The notes beneath the pieces are model-generated. The model worked only from the letters and a program-made list of their open reading frames with translations. It made no database searches and had not been told where the DNA came from. A DNA stretch of 64,000 bases from Xenopus tropicalis (Eukaryota > Chordata > Amphibia > Anura > Pipidae). The stretch lies in the NCBI RefSeq assembly GCF_000004195.4, contig NC_030680.2, forward strand, positions 148,872,545-148,936,544, read 5' to 3'. Positions 1 to 12,397 of this stretch are shown in pieces; positions within the stretch are counted from its first letter, which is position 1, and each line of letters opens with the position of its first letter. A program made the translations under genes and the position numbers.

Positions 1-483
1 TAAGGAACTCCTCGGGGGCTTATAATATCCCTATATGTTACAATAGGGGACACTTTATTTGCTACATATTAAAAGAGGACCAATTGCAGAGCTGCTGCAT
101 CTCCAGCATTTCCACATGTTTTTTGCTTTCTTTATCGTTCTTTTGTGCCCCATGCTCAGTTAATAAGCCCCTCGCCGGCGGGCACATAATAATAACAATA
201 ATAATAATATATGGGTGTCACGTCAGGGAGCAACATCTGGTCGGGCCTGTGTGCTGGCACGCACAGCTATGCTGGGATTCCCGGGAAAGGCATAAAGGTG
301 CGAGGGAGATTGGGCTGCGCCCGTACTGGGCCCGTGTTGGGACAGGCCCCCGGGGGCTGAGCGAGTCTCAACAGCACCGTGTCTCTAGTCGCGTGTTCCC
401 AGCTGCCGGCTCCTCACTCTCACATTGCAGAGAGTCTCGTGGAGCTGTCACTTATAACATCCTATTCTGTATTATCCCTACCC

Positions 484-806
484 TGTATTATAAGGGATAA
501 TGTGCCCCCTACTGTAAATGATAAGGATATTAGCAGTCACTGAGGGGTTCTGTGCCCCCCATATAAAGGCACAAGGCTGCAGGCTGAGTTATACAGGGAA
601 CTCTGAGTATCACTCATGTATTATAAGGGATAATGTACCCCCTACTGTAAATGATAAGGATATTAGCAGTCACTGAGGGGTTCTGTGCCCCCCATATAAA
701 GGCACAAGGCTGCAGGCTGAGTTATACAGGGAACTCTGAGTATCACTCATGTATTATAAGGGATACTGTACCCCCTACTGTAAATGATAAGGATATTAGA
801 AGTCAC
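484..806 (+). repeat. 133-bp minisatellite, array 1 (about 2.4 copies)
   Basis: The marker aagggataatg recurs at 492, 625 and 758, giving an exact 133-bp period. The unit contains ccccctactgtaaatgataa, a cccccatataaaggcac segment and gttatacagggaactctgag. Three more arrays of the same family and orientation lie at 3301, 8956 and 48315. Confidence 0.95.
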
Positions 807-1029
807 AGTCAGGGCTGTTAATCAGCCAGTGTCTCTTACATTGTTTCCAAAGTCAGAACCAGCAGTGCAGTGATTAGCAAGAGACAGATACCTCTTTAAG
901 TATCAGTTACCTATAGAAATAACTCATAGCCCTGGAAGTGCAATGTGTGTACTTGTCATATCGCGGCTACAATGTTTCATTAGTCACAATAACACTGTCG
1001 GTAACCCATTGCCTTTGTGTCTGTTACAG

Positions 1030-1098
1030 AGGAAGAGGAAGCAGAGTTGCAATGAGCAAGATGAAGTCCTCAGCGTTTGCAGCCTGGACACCGGCGAC
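1030..1098 (+). CDS. arhgef3: arhgef3 upstream-isoform coding exon (internal, 23 codons)
   Basis: This is a 69-nt internal exon, phase 0 at both ends. It has a pyrimidine-containing acceptor ending gttacag at 1029 and a consensus donor gtgagt at 1099. It encodes RKRKQSCNEQDEV followed by LSVCSLDTGD. The layout of a basic KRK cluster, an acidic D/E stretch and a S-SLD motif matches the N-terminal segment of long NET1, the closest paralogue, where a KRKRREKDDD...SLSSLD segment directly precedes the EPSNKRV segment. Joined to the exon at 62854 it would read ...SLDTGD|EPSTKRV in frame. I infer that it belongs to the long isoform of ARHGEF3, a Rho GEF, and that the basic cluster could act as a nuclear localisation signal as it does in NET1. 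The first exon of this isoform is not in the window. An exon this short could arise by chance, but paralogue similarity plus both splice sites makes the call fairly strong. Confidence 0.8.
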
Positions 1099-1682
1099 GT
1101 GAGTCATTATTATCTTTATACTGATTTATGGGTACATATTGCTCGCAGTCGCACACTGACACAGCACTGAATATATACAGTATATGTAGAGTCTGCAGTA
1201 TAATCCCCACTATAAAATCCTGGGGGTAAGGAGTTGAGCAAATCGATATGGCAGCCCCCGCATCCTATTCATTTCATTGGCTCCCGGTGACTCATGAGCA
1301 AATGGTACGATCCAAACGCTAAGGACACGGGGAGTTTTCCTGTTTATGGAACAGAACGGCCCATTGGGAAATGGGAGAAATGCCGGGGTGAGCGCGTCGG
1401 ATATTTGTTTGGATAAGTGACGCGGAGTTTGTCCCGCACGTAGCGCTCGATAAACATCCCATAATGTGTATATACTGCAGCTCTGCCCTCACTGGGAGTC
1501 AAGGGGAAGTAAAGCCGTCATTTCCCTGTATCTGTAGGCACAAATGGGCTGTGAGGTCAATCCAGTTGGGAGAGGTAGGTAGGTGTGTAATTAGGTTGGT
1601 ACTTTCCTACTGAATTGCTACTGGCACAGTAACAGTCATGGCTTTTAATTTATATGAAGTGATAGTGTCCCCTTTATATAGC

Positions 1683-2448
1683 CCCTGTCTCTGCCCCTAT
1701 ATATTAGGTACCTACCTAGTGCTACCAACCCCTATTTCTGTAGGGAAATGAGAGCAGGGCAGGCAGTAACCCTTCCAACACTTTCCCCTGTCTCTGCCCC
1801 TATATATTAGGTACCTACCTAGTGCTACCAACCCCTATTTCTGTAGGGAAATGAGAGCAGAGCAGGCAGTAACCCTTCCAACACTTTCCCCTGTCTCTGC
1901 CCCTATATATTAGGTACCTACCTAGTGCTACCAACCCCTATTTCTGTAGGGAAATGAGAGCAGGGCAGGCAGTAACCCTTCCAACACTTTCCCCTGTCTC
2001 TGCCCCTATATATTAGGTACCTACCTAGTGCTACCAACCCCTATTTCTGTAGGGAAATGAGAGCAGGGCAGGCAGTAACCCTTCCAACACTTTCCCCTTT
2101 CTCTGCCCCTATATATTAGGTACCTACCTAGTGCTAACAACCCCTATTTCTGTAGGGAAATGAGAGCAGGGCAGGCAGTAACCCTTCCAACACTTTCCCC
2201 TGTCTCTGCCCCTATATATTAGGTACCTACCTAGTGCTACCAACCCCTATTTCTGTAGGGAAATGAGAGCAGGGCAGGCAGTAACCCTTCCAACACTTTC
2301 CCCTTTCTCTGCCCCTATATATTAGGTACCTACCTAGTGCTAACAACCCCTATTTCTGTAGGGAAATGAGAGCAGGGCAGGCAGTAACCCTTCCAACACT
2401 TTCCCCTGTCTCTGCCCCTATATATTAGGTACCTACCTAATGCTACCA
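1683..2448 (+). repeat. 103-bp minisatellite, array 1 (about 7.4 copies)
   Basis: The marker attaggtacctacctagtgc recurs at 1703, 1806 and 1909, giving a 103-bp period. Copies differ by a few substitutions, such as ctgtctc versus ctttctc and taccaac versus taacaac. The c/t and c/a variants alternate, which suggests a two-unit duplication. The same family recurs at 34189-35082. Confidence 0.95.
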
Positions 2449-3300
2449 GTCCTTTGATTTGATTGGTTGGTGGAAGTGCCCTTTAGCAGAACTGCTGGAA
2501 CATTGGGAACATATCTCACACCTGTCAGTACATGGAGGCCCCCAGGGGCCCAAACCCAAATCAGCTCTAAACAAGATGTTCTTCTGCATTCTCCAGCCCA
2601 GGCCCGGCCCCTGCCACAGGTACCTGACATACAGGCGGAATTGCCCCAGGGGTATAAGTGTAGCAACGTTTTTCCACCTTCAGGGGATTTGCTGTCATTT
2701 GGGGCACAAGTGTGACACCCATGGGAGTCAGTTTCACAATTCGGCCTCCGTAGATTCTTATTGATTAATAAGTCTGGGGTCGGGGGCCTGTTGTGCTCAG
2801 TTATTTGTTAAATGTCCTTTTCTGTTGTCAGGTTCTGACTCATGAAGCAATGTAGCAGAATTCAGTTTTCAAGAGTCAGAACCAGCAGTGCAGAGAATAT
2901 AAACAGTATAAATATATCCCTATGAAGCAGTTTCCCCTGTCAGTTCATAAATAAAAAAGAACCCCCCCCCTAGCCCAGATCTTTAACCCTTTGTGTGTTC
3001 CTTGGCTAAAGGGGCAGGTGTCCCACACATAAAAGGTTTAAAGGGCCCTTGTGATGTCTTCCAGGACCCCGAGATATCCTTAGCGCTAGGCTTTAATGTG
3101 TGGGGGTCAAGGATGTTTCCCAGCATTTAACTTGGTCTTTTATCTACGGAACCCTGGTGGGCTCAGGGCAGTGTGTAAAATCAGCCCATTAACTACAAGG
3201 GAGGTCAGAAGTGAGTCATTAGTGCAAAGTTAAAAGGGAATCCGTGCAAGTGCACTCTTGTGCCTTACGTCTCCCAGGGGCCCAGCGTGAAATAAAGGGC
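2449..3300. other. intronic stretch without recognised gene
   Basis: No splice-bounded coding segment was recognised. A short gtcagaaccagcagtgcag motif at about 2875 also occurs at about 851 and as the core of the 112-bp array at 50725-52340, so it marks a dispersed repeat. Confidence 0.5.
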
Positions 3301-3769
3301 AAGTATCACTCATGTATTATAAGGGATAATGTACCCCCTACTGTAAATGATAAGGATATTAGCAGTCACTGAGGGGTTCTGTGCCCCCCATATAAAGGCA
3401 CAAGGCTGCAGGCTGAGTTATACAGGGAACTCTGAGTATCACTCATGTATTATAAGGGATAATGTACCCCCTACTGTAAATGATAAGGATATTAGCAGTC
3501 ACTGAGGGGTTCTGTGCCCCCCATATAAAGGCACAAGGCTGCAGGCTGAGTTATACAGGGAACTCTGAGTATCACTCATGTATTATAAGGGATAATGTAC
3601 CCCCTACTGTAAATGATAAGGATATTAGCAGTCACTGAGGGGTTCTGTGCCCCCCATATAAAGGCACAAGGCTGCAGGCTGAGTTATACAGGGAACTCTG
3701 AGTATCACTCATGTATTATAAGGGATAATGTTCCCCCTACTGTAAATGATAAGGATATTAGCAGTCACT
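3301..3769 (+). repeat. 133-bp minisatellite, array 2 (about 3.5 copies)
   Basis: Same unit and orientation as 484-806, with copies nearly identical to each other. The array stops within a unit at gcagtcact. Confidence 0.95.
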
Positions 3770-5060
3770 CTGTAAGAGTTAAAGCTAGAGAATGTAGCAG
3801 GAATGCAGTTGGGCAGAGTAGTACAGTGGTACCGGTACTCAGGAGTGGGTGGGATCGGTACAGGTGAGCTCCCACTCAGGAGGGTAGGGGGGCTGCAATG
3901 GAGCGGGACAGAAGCAGACAGGGGGGGGGGGTATAGCGGGAGAAAGGGGAGAGTGAGAGTGCAGGGCTGACAGATAATAATGAGAAGGTTTGATGTTGGG
4001 GGGGGTAAGTAGCGAGGGCATTAAGGCTCGGGGTATTATGTTACAGAAGTTGCCGGTGTCTGTGGGTGATTAATTGGCTGAAACACTAAGACATGTGTTG
4101 GGTGGGTAAGGGGTAAGGTATCTGGGGTCACAGGAGGCCCCCCGGGCTACACGCACTGTAATGAGCCCACCTGACTCAGCTACATCTGGATCCTGAGCAA
4201 TGGCAATTCTACTATGGGGTTACTGACACCATTGCTACTTACTAATCACACGGGGAGCAGCCTGCAATTGGTCTGTTATTGTGTTCTCTGGTTACTGGGG
4301 GGGGCAGTTATCATGTGATTGTTATTGTTCTATATTGCTTATCTTTCTGTTCCTCTCCCAGTCTGGCATTCAAACCAATGCCTGGTTGCTAGGGACAGTG
4401 GGATCCTGACAACTAGTTACGAATATACTGTAAATGAAAAACTGAAGGGCTGTATAACACAGTGCTGAATCTGGGGCCCCAGCCATGGACCAGCAATTGC
4501 CAAATGGCAACTTGGCCAATTAGCCCAGTGCCTGAATCCCCATACGGTATTGCCCTGGTTCCAGCCAATAAGCAGTTTTGTGCGGAATTCGGGTCTATTG
4601 GTACCAAGGGATGTGGGAAGGTTTGGGCTGCAGGACTCCACTTGTTCTGGTTGCTATGGGTTTCAGGCCGGTGGAGCAGAGGGAGATGTGAGCTGAGCGG
4701 TTCTGGGAAGAGGGAATAAAAGGGGGTTCTAATGTGAGGGATTTGGGCTCGGGAGGAAGCGTTTCCGGGTATTAATTCCCTGCCGTTGGCTGATGGATCG
4801 GCCGTGACATTAATCTGACGCCGCTCGCTAATTAGCAGATGAAAAGGAGGATAATGGGAAATATCACTTATCCGCTTGGGTTTCATCTCTTTTGTTGTCA
4901 TTAATTCATAATGAGCCAATTTATTTGGGAGGGATGTGGAAGTTTCTGGCCCAGTGCCCCCCAGCTAAGCCCATGGAACTGTTCTGAGATCAGAGATATA
5001 CAGAATGGGTTTTGTGGGGTGTGCCCCCCCCCCAAAGTTATTAATGGTTACAAATACATA
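3770..5060. other. intronic stretch; one dispersed-repeat fragment and an AT-rich candidate element
   Basis: About 4262-4405 resembles part of the larger dispersed repeat at 7182-7506 and 10368-10800 (gttattgttctatattgcttatctttctg, then cctggttgctaggga). About 4765-4920 is rich in attaatt/taattag homeodomain-like words and could be a conserved non-coding element, but this is speculation. No exon was recognised. Confidence 0.4.
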
Positions 5061-5370
5061 CTGATTGGGGAGTGCTAGCTGGCAGTTATTGGTTATGGCA
5101 GTGATTTCAGGTTGGGGGGAGTGCTAGCTGGCAGTTATTGGTTAGGGAGAGTGCTAGCTGGCAGTGATTTCAGGTTGGGGGGGTGTTAGCTGGCAGTTAT
5201 TGGTTAGGGAGAGTGCTAGCTGGCAGTGATTTCAGGTTGGGGGGGTGTTAGCTGGCAGTTATTGGTTAGGGAGAGTGCTAGCTGGCAGTGATTTCAGGTT
5301 GGGGGGGTGTTAGCTGGCAGTTATTGGTTAGGGGGGAATGCTAGCTGGCAGTTATTGGTTAGGGGGAGTG
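5061..5370 (+). repeat. 62-63-bp minisatellite (about 5 copies)
   Basis: Units alternate gtgctagctggcag with tattggttaggg and tgatttcaggttggggg. The word gtgatttcag recurs at 5101, 5164, 5226 and 5288. The G-run length varies. Confidence 0.9.
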
Positions 5371-5656
5371 ACATGTAGAAATTGCCAACCCCCAAAGTTA
5401 TTCCCCCCATGTATTTATTTCAGTAAGAATTCATAAGAATTGCCGCTGTTTCCAGTTGGTTCCCAAGGGGGAAGGGAATTTTGGGGGCCCTGACACATTT
5501 AAAAAGGAAAGAGGGAACAGTGGGTAAAATGGACAAAACTACTGGGGCTGATTTACAGCCAATAAGTAGCAGCCAATCAGCAGTTAGCTTTAATGAGTCT
5601 GATAGAAATTAAAAAAAGCAAACTCCTCATTGGTTGCTCCCTGCAGTGCCTCTCAG

Positions 5657-6577
5657 CACCCAGACACCCCTGGGGGGGTTAGATGCACCCAGACACCCCT
5701 GGGGAGGATAGATGCACCCAGACACCCCTGGGGAGGATAGATGCACCCAGACACCCCTGGGGAGGATAGATGCACCCAGACACCCCTGGGGAGGATAGAT
5801 GCACCCAGACACCCCTGGGGGGGTTAGATGCACCCAGACACCCCTGGGGGGGTTAGATGCACCCAGACAACCCTGGGGGGTTAGATGCACCCAGACACCC
5901 CTGGGGGGTTAGATGCACCCAGACACCCCTGGGGGGTTAGATGCACCCAGACACCCCTGGGGGGGTTAGATGCACCCAGACACCCCTGGGGGGTTAGATG
6001 CACCCAGACACCCCTGGGGGGGTTAGATGCACCCAGACACCCCTGGGGGGTTAGATGCACCCAGACAACCCTGGGGGGGTTAGATGCACCCAGACACCCC
6101 TGGGGGGGTTAGATGCACCCAGACACCCCTGGGGGGGTTAGATGCACCCAGACACCCCTGGGGGGGGGCGGGTTAGATGCACACAGACACCCCTGGGGGG
6201 GTTAGATGCACACAGACACCCCTGGGGGGGTTAGATGCACACAGACACCCCTGGGGGGGTTAGATGCACCCAGACACCCCTGGGGGGGTTAGATGCACCC
6301 AGACACCCCTGGGGGGGTTAGATGCACCCAGACACCCCTGGGGGGGGTTAGATGCACCCAGACACCCCTGGGGGGGTTAGATGCACACAGACACCCCTGG
6401 GGGGTTAGATGCACCCAGACACCCCTGGGGGGGGTTAGATGCACCCAGACACCCCTGGGGGGGGTTAGATGCACACAGACACCCCTGGGGGGGTTAGATG
6501 CACCCAGACACCCCTGGGGGGGTTAGATGCACCCAGACACCCCTGGGGGGGTTAGATGCACACAGACACCCCTGGGG
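5657..6577 (+). repeat. 29-bp G-run minisatellite (about 32 copies)
   Basis: The unit reads gcacccagacacccctgg followed by a G-run and ttagat. The period is 29 bp and varies from 28 to about 31 with G-run length. The left copies carry ggggaggata and the middle and right copies carry a longer G-run plus ttag. Others read gcacacag or agacaaccc. Both strands are open for long distances; I see no reason to call a protein. Confidence 0.95.
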
Positions 6578-8256
6578 TGGCAGTGAGGGGCAGGCTGGGC
6601 GGGGGCTCCCAGTAACAGGGGGCAGAGGAATAGGCGCTGACCGGACCGGCGCTGAATTCTCGTGATTTATTTGGCCCAGAACCTCGGGGGGAAAAAGAGC
6701 AAAACCAGAACAAAACCAGGAAAAGTATTTATAGCTCTGTACATAGCGGGTCGGATTCCATTGTATTTATATCCCAGCATCCCGGGGGGGAGGGAAACTG
6801 TATGGAACAACACAGCACATTCCTGCCCCCGACTCCCCAACATCTGCCCCTCCTGCACTGATAGTCCCTCTGCCCCCACCCCCCCCCCGGGCCCCGATCA
6901 CTTCATAATATAAAGTTGCTCTCGGGCTTCTCATTCACTAGCCCTGTGGCTACTGTGCAACGGCACTTTCTGCTAATGTTGTGATCATTTCCCGCATCCC
7001 CTAAGCTTAACTCCTCCCCAGCAGCCCACTGAGCATGTGCAGTGCCACTGACTCACAATAAAATGGAAAGCTGTTGGGGGCAACTGGGTGGATCTGGACC
7101 ATTACTGGTATAGGGCTGCTGCACCTCTGGGCTGGTCCAGTAGTAAGTATTTATAGCCATGTTCATTTATAGGCTTAGTTCCCCTGTTTAACTTTTAATA
7201 TGTTATCAAATGTCCTATTCCTAACAGCTTTGCAATTGGCCTTCATTATTTTTTCTTTTTAAAGAATGAATTGCCTTCCTCGTCTACATCTTTCCAGCTT
7301 TCAAATCGGGGGGGGTTACTGACCCCGGCTATGTTCATATTGTAGTCCCTCATTCAGACCGCTGCCTGGTTGCTAAGGTAAGACCCTAGCAACCGGATAG
7401 CTACTGAAATTCCAAAGCGGAACAAAAAGCTAAAATATATAAAATTTGAACCAGTTGCAAATGGTCTCAGAATAGATTGTTTGCTTCGTACCAAAGGTTA
7501 ATTTAAAGGGGAACTAACTGCTGCCATAGGCTCCCTGACTACCAACCAGTAAGATGGCAGTGCCCGGGCTCTGGCTCCAGTGGAATATTCCCCGCTGGCC
7601 CACGTTCAAGGCCCAAAGCCGTGACAGCAGTCACACTGTCTACGTGGATATTGATGTTGTTCCAGTGCAAGGACATTGCCATGAAAAACCTCCCTTAATC
7701 ACTGAACCGTTAAAGGGTAAGTAAAGCCTCTGCTAAATACAAGCTTAGGTTGCAGAAGCAAGGGATGCTGCACGGTTGGTCGGCAATAGCAGCCCCATTC
7801 TATCCCCCCCCCCCACATTGGACTCCGGTATAAAAGAACTTACCCCTGGGGCGGGGGTGCAGATAATGAGGGGGTACCCGGGGTACTTATCATTAATAAA
7901 GGGAAAGCAATAATTACCAGGAGCAACAGGCAGGATTGTTTCCTTGCAGGGAGATAAGGGCTGGGGGGGCAGGAAGAGAGGTTGGGTTAATAGGAAACCA
8001 AGGCAGATAGGGCACCGCGCTCCTCCAGCCGCGACGGAGGAAGGGACCTTATTATTGTGTGGTTTAATGTGTCCTTTGTTGCAGCTGGCACTGCGTGAAC
8101 TCCAGATAACCAACCCCGTGACTCAACCATTATAATGTTATCAGCGATAAGGGAATCATTCACAATGAGAGATAAAGTGGCTGCTGGTGTATTTACAGTA
8201 CAGGCCAGTGCCCGATCACTAAAGTGAAAGTTGTACCTCGATAGAAAATAGTCATA
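6578..8256. other. intronic stretch with dispersed repeat
   Basis: No exon was recognised. The stretch includes the dispersed element at 7182-7506 and single-nucleotide runs at about 6883 and 7806. Confidence 0.5.
7182..7506 (+). mobile_element. dispersed Xenopus MITE-like repeat, copy 1
   Basis: This segment shares long blocks in order with 10368-10800: gttatcaaatgtcctattcc, gcaattggccttcatta, cagctttcaaat followed by actgaccccggc, cctggttgcta, gaccctagcaacc, aaaaagctaaa and gttgcaaatggtctcagaat. It ends near ttaaaggggaac, a terminus common among Xenopus TTAA-type MITEs. The family assignment is from memory. Confidence 0.65.
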
Positions 8257-8462
8257 TTAGGGTGAAGACACACAGGGCTACTTAGTAGCAGCTACTTGTC
8301 ACGGCTACTAAAACCAACAATGCTGATCATTTACTGATAACGGTCTCTACGTGTGTTTAGCAGAGGCAATCCTCAGTATTGTCTATGGCAGGGGATTTTC
8401 TGGTGTTTAGTAGTCGCAACAAGTAGCTGCTACTAAGTAGCTCAGTGTGTCTTTGCCCTTAA
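8257..8462. mobile_element. TTAA-flanked MITE with about 60-bp inverted termini
   Basis: The left end reads gggtgaagacacacagggct then acttagtagcagctacttgt. The right end is its imperfect inverse (acaagtagctgctactaagt then agctcagtgtgtctttgccc). The flanks are ttag on the left and ttaa on the right, consistent with a decayed TTAA target duplication as in piggyBac-like non-autonomous elements. There is no coding capacity. Confidence 0.8.
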
Positions 8463-8955
8463 GGTAAATGGTGCTCAAAACTCCTGGGCTCAGTGGCAGT
8501 TTCTCCCTATTTGCACCCATCTGGCTGCTTGTAGAGAAGGGGTAGATTTTAACCCCCTACATAGGTGCTATACGTTTCCAACAGTCTCCGGGCAGTTTTG
8601 GCAGGGGCGACACCCCCAGCGCATTAATTGGGTGCTACATGCGCTAATATCTCTCCGTACGGGTGACACCCAGGCTGAGGTCAATGTGTTAATGAGCATA
8701 TTTCCTGCGTTCCGTTTCCAGCCCGTTTCTTTGTCGCGTTTCAAGAGGTGTCGGAGACAATCCCTGATCTGCCTGATTTTCCAACATGTTCCCTTGAATC
8801 CCAGCCGAGCGGCTCTGTATTGGAAACATGGCCGACACTAAAGACAATGGGGCCCTTTTCCTTATTTCTAATGCCTTAGGGGCCCTAACAGAATAGCTCT
8901 GGGATAAACAACCCCCCACCCCAGGATTCCTAATCATCTCTCTCCTGCACTTCAT

Positions 8956-9835
8956 AAATATAAGGGATAATGTACCCCCTACTGTAAATGATAAGGATAT
9001 TAGCAGTCACTGAGGGGTTCTGTGCCCCCCATATAAAGGCACAAGGCTGCAGGCTGAGTTATACAGGGAACTCTGAGTATCACTCATGTATTATAAGGGA
9101 TAATGTACCCCCTACTGTAAATGATAAGGATATTAGCAGTCACTGAGGGGTTCTGTGCCCCCATATAAAGGCACAAGGCTGCAGGCTGAGTTATACAGGG
9201 AACTCTGAGTATCACTCATGTATTATAAGGGATAATGTACCCCCTACTGTAAATGATAAGGATATTAGCAGTCACTGAGGGGTTCTGTGCCCCCCATATA
9301 AAGGCACAAGGCTGCAGGCTGAGTTATACAGGGAACTCTGAGTATCACTCATGTATTATAAGGGATAATGTACCCCCTACTGTAAATTATAAGGATATTA
9401 GCAGTCACTGAGGGGTTCTGTGCCCATATAAAGGCACAAGGCTGCAGGCTGAGTTATACAGGGAACTCTGAGTATCACTCATGTATTATAAGGGATAATG
9501 TACCCCCTACTGTAAATGATAAGGATATTAGCAGTCACTGAGGGGTTCTGTGCCCCCCATATAAAGGCACAAGGCTGCAGGCTGAGTTATACAGGGAACT
9601 CTGAGTATCACTCATGTATTATAAGGGATAATGTACCCCCTACTGTAAATGATAAGGATATTAGCAGTCACTGAGGGGTTCTGTGCCCATATAAAGGCAC
9701 AAGGCTGCAGGCTGAGTTATACAGGGAACTCTGAGTATCACTCATGTATTATAAGGGATAATGTACCCCCTACTGTAAATGATAAGGATATTAGCAGTCA
9801 CTGAGGGGTTCTGTGCCCATATAAAGGCACAGGGC
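8956..9835 (+). repeat. 133-bp minisatellite, array 3 (about 6.7 copies)
   Basis: Same family as 484-806. Two unit lengths are present: 133 bp with cccccc before atataaagg, and about 130 bp with ccc. The short form occurs several times towards the right end. Confidence 0.95.
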
Positions 9836-11048
9836 TGTATATAATAGTATATTTATACCCTTTTTATTCAGCACTGACGTTATGAGCTGCTAACACTTGT
9901 GGGGCCTTAAATCCTAAATATTTTGCTATTAAAATACTGGGTGATATTTGGAAAATCCGCCTCAGCTCCTCGTGAAGTTGTTTGGTTTCTGGCAGCTCCC
10001 GCTCGACCCTCTGCAACACCTATTTATATGACAATATATCCCGACACATTTACTAACGTGACTCTCTCTGTTGCTATAATTAACTGGAAATGTTTGGACA
10101 AACGCTAAAGGTCGGGGGGGGGGACTCCGGGGGGGGAGTAAGAATCACAATGACATCATATCCAAACAAACGTGCTGATGTCACTGCCGGAATCCAGCGG
10201 CGCAGTTGGCACCAACACGTTTTCATCCATAAATCAGGGATTAAAGTTGCACCTTTTTAAAGAAAAAAAAAAGACTAGTTGCCCTTTAATTTCTGTAAAT
10301 GACTTATGTGCATTGGAGAGTTCATAATCCATAGCGCTGTGCAGTGGGGGTTGTACGTGGTTAAAGGGTGGGGGTTACTTTTAGTAGGTTATAGAATGGC
10401 CTATTCCTAGCAACTTTGCAATTGGTCTTCATTATTTATTTTTTATTGTTTTTTATTTATTTGCTTTCACTTCTGACTCTTTGCAGCTTTCAAATGGGGG
10501 TCACTGACCCCGGCAGCCAAACCCTATTGCTCTGTGAGGCTCCAGTTTTAATTGTTATTGTTACTTTATATTCCTTATCTCTCTATTCAGCCCCTCCCCT
10601 ATTCATATTCCCATCTCTCGTTTAAACCACTGCCTGGTTGCTAGGGTAAATAAGACCCTAGCAACCAGATAGCTGCTAAAATACCAAATGGAACACTGCT
10701 GAACAAAAAGCTGAAAAACCATCAAAAATTAAAAAAACAAAGACCAATTGCAAATTGTCTACATCATATTAAAAGTGAATTCTAGGTGAACTTCCCCTTT
10801 AATTCCCACATATCCCAGAGTTCCTTTGATGCTGCGCAACATCTGGTTGGTGCTGCTGAGTCAGTCGCTAATAAACTTGCTCTGGATTCCTATTGGCCGG
10901 TACCACTGTGGGAACCAACTTGTGGCGCTTCAGATGTTCAGGTGTTGCTGAACTACAAAGGAAAGAAGTGTCAGCCCCCGGTGTTGGGAGAAGGTGGCAG
11001 GGTGGGGGCAGGGTTATGTCTTGTGGTGCCAAATATTATTTTTTGTAT
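9836..11048. other. intronic stretch with dispersed repeat
   Basis: No exon was recognised. It includes the MITE-like copy at 10368-10800 and G-runs near 10113-10137. Confidence 0.5.
10368..10800 (+). mobile_element. dispersed Xenopus MITE-like repeat, copy 2
   Basis: This is a longer copy of the element at 7182-7506. It includes a short palindrome, ggttgctagggt at about 10636 and accctagcaacc at 10655, and ends with cttcccctttaa. Such elements are very common in Xenopus introns. Confidence 0.7.
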
Positions 11049-11580
11049 ACTGTTCCTGCTGAATTGTGCTTAGTACAGGGGAATCCCTATGTGCCATAGT
11101 TTTATGGTATCTCCCTGTACAGGCTATGAGCAAACTTAGGGGGCTGTTCCTGCTGAATTGTGCTTAGTACAGGGGAATCCCTATGTGCCATAGTTTTATG
11201 GTATCTCTCTGTACAGGCTATGGGCAAACTTAGGGGGCTGTTCCTGCTGAATTGTGCTTAGTACAGGGGAATCCCTATGTGCCATAGTTTTATGGTATCT
11301 CTCTGTACAGGCTATGAGCAAACTTAGGGGGCTGTTCCTGCTGAATTGTGCTTAGTACAGGGGAATCCCTATGTGCCATAGTTTTATGGTATCTCTCTGT
11401 ACAGGCTATGAGCAAACTTAGGGGGCTGTTCCTGCTGAATTGTGCTTAGTACAGGGGAATCCCTATGTGCCATAGTTTTATGGTATCTCTCTGTACAGGC
11501 TATGAGCAAACTTAGGGGGCTGTTCCTGCTGAATTGTGCTTAGTACAGGGGAATCCCTATGTGCCATAGTTTTATGGTAT
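11049..11580 (+). repeat. 94-bp minisatellite, array 1 (about 5.7 copies)
   Basis: The marker ttcctgctgaattg recurs at 11053, 11147 and 11241, a 94-bp period. The unit contains gtgcttagtacaggggaatc and gccatagttttatggtatct. The reverse complement forms an array at 44255-45190. Confidence 0.95.
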
Positions 11581-11650
11581 CTTTTCCTCTAACAGGCCTG
11601 ACTCCCTCTTGTACCTGTGAACATATACTTATATACATTATATAGAGTAT

Positions 11651-12397
11651 AAAGAACCTCTTCCTATGCTGATGGCGAGATCTCCGTTCCTCCCCACCCC
11701 CAATGTATCACTCATTCCCCCTCTCTTGGTAGGGAATCCCATAACCTGACTGCCCTTACAGTAAGGAACTCCTTCCTATGCTGATGGTGAGATCTCCTTT
11801 CCTCCCCACCCCCAATGTATCATTCATTCCCCCTCTCTTGGTAGGGAATCCCATAACCTGACTGCCCTTACAGTAAGGAACTCCTTCCTATGCTGATGGT
11901 GAGATCTCCTTTCCTCCCCACCCCCAATGTATCATTCATTCCCCCTCTCTTGGTAGGGAATCCCATAACCTGACTGCCCTTACAGTAAGGAACCCCTTCC
12001 TATGCTGATGGCGAGATCCCCTTTCCTCCCCACCCCCAATGTATCACTCATTCCCCCTCTCTTGGTAGGGAACCCCATAACCTGACTGCCCTTACAGTAA
12101 GGAACCCCTTCCTATGCTGATGGCGAGATCCCCTTTCCTCCCCACCCCCAATGAATCACTCATTCCCTTTCTCTTGGTGGGGAACCCCATAACCTGACAA
12201 CCCTTACAGTAAGGAACCCCTTCCTATGCTGATGGTGAGATCCCCTTTCCTCCCCACCCCAATGTATCACTCATTCCCCCTCTCTTGGTAGGGAACCCCA
12301 TAACCTGACTGCCCTTACAGTAAGGAACCCCTTCCTATGCTGATGGTGAGATCCCCTTTCCTCCCCACCCCAATGTATCACTCATTCCCCCTCTCTT
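11651..12397 (+). repeat. 112-bp minisatellite, array 1 (about 6.7 copies)
   Basis: The unit contains cttcctatgctgatggtgag, cccccaatgtatcactcatt, ctctcttggtaggga and taacctgactgcccttacag. The period is 112 bp (gccctta at 11752 and 11864). The same family recurs in the same orientation at 45196-47726. The unit resembles an internal segment of a dispersed frog repeat (cataacctgactgccc...gtaaggaaccccttcctatg). Confidence 0.95.
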
